This document shows positions 33,601 through 46,520 of a stretch of 64,000 bases of DNA, one piece after another. This stretch comes from Pelecanus crispus (taxonomy: Eukaryota; Chordata; Aves; Pelecaniformes; Pelecanidae), in assembly GCF_030463565.1 (NCBI RefSeq), contig NC_134676.1:26578728-26642727 (forward strand), given 5' to 3'. How positions within the stretch are numbered: position 1 is the first letter of the stretch; the number at the start of each line of letters is the position of its first letter. A program made the translations under genes and the position numbers. The notes beneath the pieces were generated by a model. That model was not told where the DNA came from, did no database searches, and was given only the letters and a program-made list of their open reading frames with translations.

Positions 33601-36600
33601 TGACACCTTAGTGAAGGCCATTAGGAAAAAGAAAAAAGACAAGGATTCTGGTTTCAGATACCATTATGCTTATAAACTAATATTCTTGTATGCCAGAGGT
33701 TTGGGAAATCAGTGGTCCTGATCAAACTTCACACAGAGCCAATTAAGTGGTGATTAAAACTGATACTTTAACTGCAAGATACAAAATTTTGCTCTAAATC
33801 ATCTTGTCTTATATGTATGCTGTTTGTCTTCCTGAAGAACCATTCCTCTTCATTTGCTTGTAAGCACTGAGATATTTTTGCGATTTAGTATTAGTACTTC
33901 CTGCTCATGCCATTCTGTTTACTAGGTTAAGCAGTCATATATTGTAGTATGTATTCTGTTTCTAAACGCAAAACTTGTTAGAGAGTGGGAAATGGCAGTT
34001 TCTGCTACATAGACTTGTATTTGATGCTTCAGTCAAGCCTCTTTTGGAAGTAAATGTGAGCACTGAACTGCTTCAATTTGGGAAGACTGTACCAAGTTTA
34101 GCATACATGAATAAAATATTTTTGAATACAGTTTTCTTTAAAACTGATTTTGCAATGCAAGCATTCTGTAAGTAGCTAATAAACCTGCTCATTTCTGGCC
34201 ACTGTTTCTTGGATACAGAAACACTAGGGCTTGGCTTCTTACATTTAATATCTATTCTGGTATTTATGCAAAGGAGCAGGTGAGGGAGGCTTTTCTAGTT
34301 CTTGTTTTGTACATAGGTTTTGAATGCATTGAACCCTACCAGTTCATTCAGGTACCATGTAAGGAAAATCATTCCTGTTCATAAAAAAGGGTCATACTGA
34401 AATAACTAATGAGCTTTTAACAAGCACTAGTTCCTGGTCTTTGATTAGATGCTTCTGAACGGTAGTAGTGTGTATTTATTGCTTGAATATTTTTATTGAC
34501 CTGTTAAGTATAGGCTGCTGATGTAGGCAATTCCATGTGAAATAGGGAACAAAATTCCAGTTTTATCTGTCACACAGGCATCTGAGCCAGTGCTTCTGCA
34601 CAAACTGTATGGTGTACATTTTGTTGCTCCATTTGTCAAAAAGCTAAGCAGTTTCCTGAGATCTGATCTTTTCCCTGTAATTACACTTCCAACAAGTAAA
34701 GTAACTTCCATCTGGGTAAAGCCCTGATACCTGTCTGCTATCTTGGGGTTAGAACTGCAGTCATGGTAGGTGCCTTTCTGAAGTACAAGCTATATTTTGA
34801 AGTATGTTTTGCAAAGTGGCTGATAATCTAGTCCTGGTACAATTAACACATAATAATTTGTCTTTACCAGCCTCCACCAGTGCAATCAAAGCAAGCGCAT
34901 GAGCCATCAGTGAAGAAATGTTTCTTTACATTATTTGGATAGCAATACCCAAGGGTAGTACTGATGCAGCCATTGTGGTTCCAGCACGGTCATCTTCCCT
35001 ATGAGCTGCTCATCAGTGAGACAGCCTAGTCCAGGTATGGCTGTTCCGCTCTAGTTGTTGGGGCCCATCCCCATGGCACAGCACTTGGCACAATCCCTTG
35101 GCTGACATTGACTGTGCAGACCTGCGTACCTATTCCCATGTCAGCTTCTGTAGTGGGCTGTGCAGGGCACTGTTTGCTCCATGCAAAGTGTGTGGTCATA
35201 CTTGTATATTTAAAACTGGATTGAGCCCCGTATGCTTGTTGTGAATCTCACCATTACAGTGGGAAGTTGCCTGACCGTGCAAGGCACATCACTGGGGGAA
35301 ACAGGATTTGGAGCCATCCTAGGGATGCCTTCAGTGATCTGACAAAGCAAACTGCTCTGGAGACCCATCAGGAACAGTATTTGGGTGTTCTGCCTTAGGA
35401 GAAGTCTCAGCACGTGTTTGGCATATGTGTGGTGTAAACAATCAGGGAAACAGAGATCTATCACTTCCAGTTACTGCTCAGTATAGAAGCAACCACTACT
35501 TCAAAAATTCAGTGCTGTTTATTAGGCTGTAAGTTATCAGAAGGGAGGGACTTGCTGGCGTGGTAATGGCATGCTCAAAGGGTATTCAAGAGGCTTTGTA
35601 GTTCCTGCAGTGCTCAGTGGGATGATTCAAATTGATTTGTTACTTATGAATATAAAATTAATTTGTTTACCTTTCTAGGAGTCTAATTCAGTTCCTTGAT
35701 ACAAATGAAATAATCCAGTTCTCATCTTGTGATGTGGACCAGTGATTCTTTTTGAAACTTAGCATGCAGCTGTAGCAGTCTGGATGGGATTGCAAATTGT
35801 TTGAAGATCAGTTGATGGTGATAGTGATGGAATGTTTATTCAGCCTGGTTCATTCTGCTTGCTCCATGTGTAAGTTCTGATACTTCCACTGGTGCTGGTG
35901 GAAGCATGACTTCAGCTTTGAGGTGTCTGCAGTCAAGGTGCAGGTTTTGCTAATGGTTTATTTCAGGGTGTTTATTTCTGAAGGTTAAGTGTAAAAGCTC
36001 TCAAAACTGACTGTTAACTGACAACTTCTTCCTGTTAAGTAAGGGGTTTGTGGGTTTTAAGCTGGAAATGAAATGAATGACAAGTGCCAGGCCTACTACA
36101 ATAAAAAGCATTTTCACCTGTAGAAGACATGTCAAAATTAGTAATTTGGAGATGTGGAAAAAGGTGAGGTGGGCTTGGCTGATGGGGTGAGAAGTGGTAA
36201 GGAGGTGTGATCATTTCTCTATGAAGACCTACAAGGAAGCAAAATAGAAGTTTAACGCCAGCAAGGAGGGTAATGAAAGAAAACTGGTAAGAAGTATTAC
36301 AAGGAGGAGTTGCTAAAGTTTGTGGTGCCAAGTGAGGAAACCTTATTTTGCTACAGAAATATGTTCAAGACAAATTCCGAGTGTCTCATAATAAGCAAGG
36401 AAGATATGTATTCCTTGATTTTTCTGTTGTGAACAAGTTGCTGAGAGATCTAGTCTTTAGAACAGAAAAATTATGACTAGAGTTAGTTGAGTGTTGTTTC
36501 TCAAAGTCAAAGATGATTGGAAAAACAGCAGTTAAACTTACCATAATCTAAAAATACTAATTTTTAAATACTATTACTGTTTACCATATAATTGCTGATT

Positions 36601-39600
36601 ATCTCGGTGGAAACACATGATGAACTGATTCTATGGTTTTGTCTTCCTTCTATTCCTTTTTAGGTTCCAAAATTCTCATCTGTCTCTATTGTCTGTATTG
36701 TCAAATTCTCAGCTTTGTCTCTGTTGCCTCATACCTGTGAAAAACAGCCATCGGAACAGAAATTCTTGTCATAGGCAATGATGAGACTTGATGGAGCACA
36801 CAAAATCACACTGAATGTCAAATTAGAAAATACTGCGTTTACATTGTTTGTTGAACTCTGCCATGTTTTATGGAACTTACACTAATGTAGGATTGTCACT
36901 CTGTTATTTCAGTGCTCCGCATGACTGCATGTCCTAGTGCCAACCCTCTGTTCTTGGTTCCTTCTTGCTGTGCACAGTGACACTTGTCAATGCTGCTGGA
37001 GGATTTCATTAGAGCAACTGAATTGATCTAAGCAAACTTTAGAAAAGAGGGTGTTGATTTTTGGACAGTCTTGTGCTTTCATGTCAGGACAAAGCAAGGA
37101 GTTTCAGTCTGTCAGTTGTTTGAATGTGCTACTCTGGATGGCTCTTCTACTACTGCTGTCTTATGACCCTTATATCCCACCAAACAGTATGACTAACATC
37201 AAAGAGTCTTCATGCGCTTGCAGCATGCTGTTTTTCCCCCATCTGTGCCTCAGCAACAGCACCTAAGTGGCCCCATCTGATTTGGCTTAATTCTCACCTT
37301 GTTTAGTCAGCATCAGTTGGTCTAATTAGTTATTTGTGAATGGCATAAACAACCCTTCTCACAAACTGAAAATTGTTTTGCAAAGGAAACTACTGAACTT
37401 TAGATCTCAGAGTCCGTGAACTAGTTTGAGGTTGTCTGTGAAACGTGACAAGGAAAACATGCTAGATGGAAATAGACTTGCATTCTGGAGATGGCAGTAG
37501 ATTGAGAATCATGTCCCATCTGGAGCCTTCCTCTTCTTCCTCTTCCTCCTCCATGCCCCTGGAAAGGAGGGTGCTGCTGGGCCTGCTTGTAAAGCACAAC
37601 ACGGAGTCCTGGCTCACCAGCAGCGTCTCCGGATCCCAGAGCAACTTTGTGCTCTCACCCTCTTTGCTTCTGTATTTGGAGACCTGTGCTTGTTCTGCTG
37701 GTATAGGGGTTTTCTTTCTTTCTTTTCTCTTCTTTTTTTTTTTTTTTTCCTTAAAGCTGTCGGTCTTATAAAGGTTCTGAAGACTATAGTTACTGTCCCT
37801 GAGGACCATGTCTAGAAAATGTCTATTTATTTAAACTCGAGAAAACTGGTGGTGCAGAGGGCAGGAAACTGTAATTTACTTGTTTTATGACTGTGTGTTA
37901 AAGTGCTGTACAAAGTAACAGTAAAAGTTCAAGCTGAACAGTTAAGCTGCTTTATGTTCTCCCTTAAAATACTTGCCTGAGTTCTGTGGGAGTGATCTGA
38001 CTGACGCACAACTCCATTGCATAGGAGATTTTAGATGTAGATTGCAAAGGAAAGATTGCCTCTATACAGTGATTATCAAGGAACTAGGGGAATTAAAAAG
38101 AAAAAACTGGTTATCAATTGCTTTTGGACCTTTCTAAACTTTTTTTCCTAACAGGTATGAATGATGTTATTTCTTCCTTTGATACATTGTGCTTCATTCC
38201 TCTCATTTCTGTTTGTGTTGCAAGTGTGGCAAAGTTACTTTTCCATACTGTAGAATGTAGGGAAATTAGTATTTTTAGACCATTGCCTGCCTATTTCTTA
38301 TTCCAGATGCAGCTTGGCTTAGTCGACTGTATGTAAGGCCTGTTGCAGGAATGTTAACATCTAGACTACTTTCAGAAATGTCTCATTGGCCTGTCGTGCC
38401 AGGGTTCTTTGTTCATAGAATAGAACCTGACAAGAGGTTGTTCTTCTGTTTGCTTCTGGTTAACACTTTCAGTGACTAGATCTGGAAAATAGCTATATAT
38501 CTTAAACTTAATTGTCTAGTTGTAAAGATAGAAGAACTCCTCTCTTGACTTCCTTGACAAGAATTTTTGGACAGAGCAAAATCCAGGAATAAAATACAAC
38601 TTTGGATCAATTTCAGCTGTCATGATTACTTAGTATTTTCACTGTAGGTAAATATCTATACTAAAATTCAACCTAACATAGCTTAAGTTATTAAGCTCTT
38701 AAGTCATTAAAAGCTGATGATTAGTTCTCTCCAACCTTGTAATTTAAAAATAAATTTAAGGTAAACGTTAATTCAGAGACGCTGTTGTCCACTTACTTGC
38801 ACGATTTAGAGGAATAATCACTTGGGTACCTAGAAAAATTCTGAAGATGCCTATATCCCTGGAATAACTTGATAAACTGAAGTGAAAAGCATGAATATAA
38901 AGCTGAGTATTTGTCCTTGATAATGCACTTTTTGTTATCTCATCTGACTCCCAAAGCTCTCACTTGGTTCATGGTATGAAAATGAACTTTTGAAGGTTGG
39001 ATGGAAGGACAAAAAAGGAAAACATTAGAGAGATGGACCTTCATGCGGCTGCTGGAGGAACTTTCATAGTCAGTGATAAACTCTTGGTGTGGATGTTTCC
39101 TGTAACACTTTGGCTGGTTGCCTTCCTGCGGAACTGGAGCAGCATGTGATAGCTGGGGACACTGGAGAACAGGCATTTCTTAAAACCCCACAGAATTATA
39201 GAAGTGAAAGCAAATCCAATGTTTATCTATTTTTCTTTTTTTTTCTTTTAAATCAGGTTAACATTATACTGTACCTATCCTCCAGGTACCTTTTTTACTC
39301 TTTAGCACAAGCAGCTCCATGTTCACTGACATTATACCAAACATTTAAGAGTTTTGTTGTCTTTTTTTCCTTGCTCTAGAATATAAGCCTTAATTTTAAG
39401 TAGTATCTATTTTATTAGGAATGAAGGAGTTTGCATCTTAACTGGCAAATGTAATTCAGCGTGTTCTATTTTGATCAAGACTTTGAGGGCATGTTGACTC
39501 TGCTTTTAGAGCTCAGCAGGAATGCCTTTACCATCTTGGGAGCCCCAGAAAACAGCAGTGCCACACTGCAAGCTTTCCTGTTGCAGTTAGGAAGCAGACT

Positions 39601-42600
39601 TCTAGCAGAGGTTCAGCATGGCAAGGACAAACAACTAGTGAGATACTACCTAGACAGCAGGTTGAGATGCCTGAGCTACAGCTGTAACTGAGTCACATCT
39701 AAGTAAGCTGAATTTTACTGCAGAGTCCTGTGCGCTATGTCCTGTTCTTTCTCTGAAGAACGCGCGTACATTTGCATGTTGTTTCAGTTTTTGCTTTCTC
39801 CGATTTGTGAGAAAGCAAATCATGAGTTTTTGCTGTTGATCTGGACATTGAACATTTCTAGTAAGGCCCAATCTGATTGCACTGTATCATGGATGAATAT
39901 GATCCATTGCTTGTTGGAAGGAAGATGAGCGGACACTGTCATTCAGATTTTCACTCTGTTCTGAGAAATAGTAATGCAACTAGAGAAGTCACTTAAATTT
40001 TCTCTACTGATATCTCAAACTTGCTCTGGAAATTAAGAAAAGAAAAAATGTAAAACATCTGTCATGCAGTGAAGTTAACACTGACCTACCAAAATAATTT
40101 ATTCCATCAATCTCATGAATTTTAAGTTAATATGTTAAAGCCTTTCCCACCTATGTTAGGCATCTGAAGAGAGGATGAGACAGAAGACAATTCTTGGCTT
40201 CTGAGGGCTTTTGCATTTTCTGTGCCTTGTGATATGGTCAGGGCCGAGGAGGGCTGCAAGCGTGTTGTTCCTAATGCAAGATATTGAGGGCAGAATCTGT
40301 TTGCTTGGTGTGCTCAAAGTATGCTAACTGAATTAGTGACCAACTTCATTATTAACACACTTTGTAATATCTTTGAGGTGGATACATGTGTGTGTGGATG
40401 TAAAAACACTGATCAGAGCATGTCAAAATGAATGCAATGTTAAGGCTATGAAGGCAAGCAGGACAAAGAAGAGTGTCAGAGACAAATATTTAGGGGACAG
40501 CTGTTTAAGGGACCCTTGTTCCTGATGTTTTGTAGGGTTTCACAGTCAGTGAGATGCCTGAACAAAAGTACTGGTGAAATAGATTGGAAAAGTGTATTTT
40601 TTAAGAGGGAGGGTGCCAAGGAAGAGTTGGTCAAGTCAAATGAATGACTTGCAATGAGGCAAGAAGGTAGGTCTGAGAGACAGATCAAAGCCAGGTTGCT
40701 TGGGTCCTGGTCTAAGACCCTCTCCATTCTCCTGTGCCTGGGTCTGTCAGCACAGGCAACGTCCTGTCCTGCCATCACCACTGTCCCGACAGGAAACTCA
40801 TTGTGCCTGACTTTTCTTGTCCTCTGTGGAGAGTGGGAACCTGAGCACTGATTTGTCCTGTGCTTTGCAACTCTGCCAGCTTCCATGCTGCTGATGTTAC
40901 TCAATTTGTGAGACTGTAATTTCTGTGCTGTGCTACAGTTAATTTTAAATCTGTGCTGTGGAAGAAGCTCTTTACTAGTCTAAAGTTTACTAATAACTAC
41001 TGTCCTTCAGTGGTCTCTTATGAATGGGAAGCTCAGACAGACGAGGAATGAGTTTAAATTAACTTTCTCATTGCTCTTCATAATTATGGTTTTTGGGGGT
41101 TTTTTTGTTTTGTTTAATAGCAAGAGCCTTATTTCCCAAGGTATGGTAACCCTAGCTCTTGTGATTTTATGTGATGACTATAAATTTTAAGTGCTGCCTG
41201 CAGTTGTCTTACAGTGCCTGCTTGTGGGATACTCCTCTGCCTTTCTTCTCTCCCTTTTTCCTCTGGAAGGTCTCATGTATGGGCTTCCTGAGCATTTAGT
41301 TGGGATTGGCACATACAGTTGTTCATTTTTTTTCCCAAATGGACTATTTTATAGGATTACATAGTCATAAAGATGCCGTCCACATCAGTGGATATGCCAA
41401 AATGTTATCAGAAGGAATTGATTTCAGAAATGTTTTCTGCCCTGCATTTTGAAGTTACCTGCTTTCCTGACTTGCCTCCTGTCTCACACAGCAACTTTTA
41501 TTCATTGATACAAATAATCATAAGTAGACAGTTTTTCTACTAATAAAGTCCATAATCACTGACTTCATTAGAATTCTGTTTACTCACAGGTGTCAAATTT
41601 AGCCTAGCTTGTATAAAACTATATTCTTTGCACCTAGCTGTATACATATGTGTTTTACATATACTTCTTAGCCCATAGGAAAATGTTTTGACGTTTTTTT
41701 GGGTTTGTTTGGTTTTTTAAAGCCTAGGGTTTTAAGGTATGCAAATACAGTGCAACTGTTCCCCCTCCTGCCTGATTAGCTCTCAGATTTCAACTAGTCT
41801 TTATAGGGACATTAACATTTCAAAGATAATAGATTCCTGAGAATTTTATGAAAATAAAGAGACAGGTTGAAAAGCGTGCTTGTTGAGAGAGCAAGAGCTC
41901 AACTCCTGATAGTCACAGAGGAATCTCTTGGGTCAAATATTCTGCCCCAAAATGGAGGAAGGTTTCAGGTAGAAGTTTCCTTTTGTTAGACACCGGATGT
42001 CCAACTGTGAGTTAGAATTTTGTTTTAGACCAGTTTTTATTAATTTTCCTATTTGTACAAATACTTTAAAAGACCCCCAAAACTTGGTAAAGGAGAGGAA
42101 AAGGGGTTGCCATCATCACCAGCAACTCCTTACTGGAGGGATTGTGGGACTGTGTGACATGCTGTCTCTTTAGGATGGTACAAAATTATGCAGGTATAAA
42201 ATTGGATGAACATGAAGTTCTCTAGAACTTCCACTGGAATGGGTACCATGGTATTTCTGTTATGTCTAATTGTCTGCCTTCGCTATAAGTAATACCAGTG
42301 CTCTGGAGTCTTTTCCTGTAGGCTGTTTTCCAGGGGCTTCTATATGAACCCATCACAAAATCATTTCCAGTAGTAAACAGCTTTTACAACTTGGACAGTA
42401 TCTTAGAGCATGTTGTGATTTCCCATTCACTGGACTAAAGCTACCAAGTCAATTTGAGTTCTAAAACCAGCTATGGCTCAGTTCATTTAACATTAGTGTC
42501 ACCATTGTGCAGTGCAGTTTAAGAGGGGAGTCCAGCAATGCTTTTGCTTATTTATATACCCTTTAATGTTAGAAGCTGTTTCATCAGTTCCATGGGGGGC

Positions 42601-45600
42601 TTGCCGTTTTCTTCTAAAGTTATTTGACATCTAAGGAACTTTAAAAACCTAATAGTTGACTAATTCTTCAGTGTTTTCAAAGTCTGATCTGTAATTTCGT
42701 AGGACTGGAATTACTTCAAACCATGTTCTGTATTTCTACCATCTATGAAATGTCTGTTCACATTTAAGACTAGAGCTAATGAGCAAAGAACATGGATGGA
42801 GAAGCATAGATGCTGTAGTGTGGGCAAAGGTGGAGGGGAAGAGGCAGAGTTTATGGGCTGGGGTTTGAACCTTTCTTTCTGAAAAATAGGCAGTACTGGG
42901 CATCAAAATGACTATTGTAGATTTATAAAAATAAATGTTAAAAACATAGGCTACAATTCACCCTTAGAAAAGCAAAGTGTTGGAGCTGGCCAAGCTGATT
43001 AAGCAAGCAGGCCTGGCAGCTGTCTTGTGGTGTATCAGCAAGGCCTTGTCTCCTGATCACCCATGACAAAACACTAATTTCATAGAAATGTAAATATGAG
43101 CAGATCACTAAATCATTTTCTTCTGACTTCCTTTATCTTGTGTCCATTAAGTACTGTATGATTCTGATTTCAAGCTGAAACACTTTAGTCAAAACTTCAG
43201 ATCCTTGAAAATCTAACTTGCAGTATGTAATTATGTTTCTATCAAAGGTAAATGTATTTTTTACTTCACCTTATAGGTTTAATGAAAGTTTATAGATAAT
43301 TTTTCTCCCTTCATATCCTGAAAAATTGTTGGTGTTATTTGTGATGGTCTGCTAGCTCAGAAGTGGTTAAAGATCTAATTCTAAAAGCTGATTGTTAAAT
43401 GGGAACAAAACAGTTTAGAAAAAAGCTTGAAGGCACTGCCCTGTGTGGTATTATGTAGCTATAGAACATATTTTATAAAGTCAGCCATCGAACTTTATAG
43501 GTAAATAAGTGCATATATGCATCAACTTCTAACTGAATACAGAAAGCTTACCAAGCTTTTTAGGAACAACTTCCTGGGCTTTTGCTGACCTCACGTAAAC
43601 CTAACTCAAACCTAAAACATAACATCAAAAGCAGATCTAAGAATGTAAGTGTAAAACTAGATAAATGGCTGGTGGTATGGGAGAGATTCTGATCTCAATT
43701 CAAGCTCAAGTGTAGCTTCCACTTTTTTTACTATCTCAAAGTTTGTTTTGAGACATTAAAGTTGTTATTGTATGTATGTAATATAAAAAGCAAAATATTA
43801 AGGGGTACATTTCACAGGTATGCTGAGTATGTTTTGTTCACGTACTTTATAACTTTAATTTTTATTTCAAGATGGCAGTTGTCAGTCACTTTCTGTGCAG
43901 AAAAAGATTTTATTTCAGAACAGTTTCCATACAACAAAAAGTCAATGTAATGCAATACAAGCTACCGTATACAGTATTTATCAGACTTCAGAGCATTTTT
44001 AGGAATAAGGAAAATTCTGTGGTTTTCCGTTGCCTTGAATTGTGTCTGCAGAGCTTGTTGACTTAGGCTCCTGAGAAACCATTGGCTGTGTTTTGATGCC
44101 ATAGTTGACAAATTAGTTTTGACTATAGCTGCACTTTTAATCACTCTCCTCATTTCTTTTCAGGGATCTTTCCTCAAGCTCCTTAGATAAGGAAAGCTTG
44201 CTACAGCTTTAAAAACAAGCTAGGGAGAGTATTTTTCATGGCTGTAGCAGGGCATTGAGCTGTAGTCATGGTAAGCTGTCATTTTGAAAATGCAAAAAGG
44301 TCTTTGTCCTATCCTAAATCTGAGGATGATCGGCAAATGCCTGAGAGATCATGCAGGGGATTCATGTCTGATATGGAGAGAAATTACCTTGCATGACAGA
44401 TACTATAGAGGCTCAGAATTCACTGTGTGCAAAATTACCACCTGCAAAAACATGCACATGATGCCTACTGTGAGAGTTTGCAGTCCTTAGGACTGCTAGA
44501 GCATATGTACTGGGCATGCAGGCTGACATGTGGCAGGGTCTGCTGTGCCCGTAGCTGTAATGGGTTGAGGGCAGCACACTTTTTGTCCAATCGCCACTGT
44601 GGACAGGGAACTTGGAGTTTGGTTGTACTCCAGTTCTGAGCGCAGGGATGTTGTCCTGGTTTTGGGTGCACAGGGCATCATCTTCCTCTGGAACTCTTGA
44701 GACTGAAATCTGAAAGGTGGGATCTTGATCTGCTTGCAACTTGCAAATGTGGTGAAAAGGACTTCCAAGGCACGTTTTTTGGACTTGTCTTGAAAAAGTC
44801 TTGTATGTAGACTCCGTGTGCATCAAAACTAGTAAGTCTGGATAATGCACTTTGGGGTTTTTAGGAGCCGTATCAGGGAAATAGAAATTGCTGAAGCGAT
44901 TGACATAAATGTTCATTCTCACGGACTTTTCATTACTCAATAGATACTTTAGAGCTACCAAAGCTGAGCTGAATAGGAGGACCCCATCACACTGGACCTG
45001 CTTAGTCATCCCCTTTTGTCCTACTGGTTGGGGAAGATAGCTCTGCTTAGAGATTTAAAACTTGTAGTGTATTTGAACCCTTTGGGGATCCAAGCAGCTG
45101 TTATATGAAGTCTTAGGTCTGGTTTTGTGTTTGTAGTGGGGAGAGACTGTCATGTGCAACAAAACCATTTTGATTCAGAAAATTTTAATTCAGCTTATTG
45201 CCAATGTAGATGAAGACAAACAAATAAACACAGAAAACACACCTCCTCTTCCCTGCGGACACCTCTTCAACTCCTTCCTGGTCTTCCATCCCCTCACCAC
45301 AGGTGGTACTCGGAAGATGGTGGTCAGTGCCTGCAGTGTCTCTTTTTTCTTTTTTTTTTGTTTTACTTAATTCCTCCATGGGCCACAGTCCCGTCAGTGT
45401 CATACATGCTCCCGTGTCTGCTGTCTGCTTCTGCTTGGGCAGCTCTTTGCTCCAGGCCCTGCGCAGGTGTCATCTCCTGTGTTGCCTTTTTTTCTCCAGC
45501 CCCAGTCCTGGTCTGTTCTTGTGTCTGCACAGGGCAGTCCCCGACCTGATCCCACACAATGCAGCACCTGCCCTACCAAACACCTGTCAATTTAGCCCAG

Positions 45601-46454
45601 TATGCAGGAGAAAGCGGGGGTGGTGGTGGTATAATTGTTAAAAAATCTTTTAGCGTCATTAACACACCACAAATACTAGTTATGGATTAGCAAGGAAAAT
45701 TCTTTTTAACCTTCTGTACTAACTTAAGCTTCTTTTGTGAAAGCTTTAATTAGTCTAACATATGGAAAAATGAAACCTTAGGTTCTTACATTCAGTACTC
45801 TGCATTTTTTTGAAAACAATGTGTTAAGACGTCAAAATGGAAAGAGTGGTTGAAAACACTGTTCATTCAACTGTTAGGACACAGGCTTTTCTCCTAAGCC
45901 TGGCCTAGGACTGATCACATATCAATGAATGGATTTCTGTATCAATGATGAAAAAAACCTGGTGTGACTCTACCTTCTTAAGTGGTACTTCTCATGCTTC
46001 TTTAGTTGTCACATTACCACTCAAGTCCAAGAGGGCTTAGCAGTTACTTCTTTTTAGTCTGTGTTTGACCATTGTGATGTTGCAGTCTAAGCCAATTAAG
46101 AACAGCAGCACGTTAGCCTTACTGTTTCTGCCATGCCTGAGCAGACATTTCTAATAGTCAAACTGTGTTACTATGGCATTCTTAGTTTCTTTTGGGTTTG
46201 TTCAGCATCAGGATATTTCTGGAAAAATGAATGACTTCTCTTTGTAATTAGTGATGAGTTCTTGTCTTAGTTCCTATTAGTGTATTTAATGAATACTAAA
46301 TACTTTCTCGTAATAAAGGAACTACAAGAGAAAGCTGAAAGAGAAGGAGAAAGAGGGAAGAGTAAGGAACTGATAGGGTTTTTTTAACAGGATTGTTTTT
46401 TCTTATTTAAAGCTGTTTTCTTCCTATCTCAGCTCTATGTAGGCAAAGGCAGAT

Positions 46455-46520
46455 TTTTTAATCCTTACATATAAAAATATATATTAAATAATATATAACA
46501 TAATTTTTATATATATTAAT
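46455..46520. repeat. AT-rich low-complexity patch
   Basis: Alternating TA/AT sequence (ATATATATTAAATAATATAT-like) in HOMER1 intron 1. Simple sequence without further meaning visible. Confidence 0.7.

Noticed and set aside
37462..37809. Glu-rich minus-strand frame and Ser-rich plus-strand partner
   Set aside because: Caused by a short CTT/CCT-type simple sequence at 37528-37552 and a nearby T run; no conserved domain.
39461..39691. 76-codon plus-strand frame that looks protein-like
   Set aside because: No recognised similarity, no splice sites fitting HOMER1 phase, and length within chance for this amount of sequence.
40476..40904. 142-codon minus-strand frame in HOMER1 intron 1
   Set aside because: No recognisable domain and a locally higher GC content that explains the openness.
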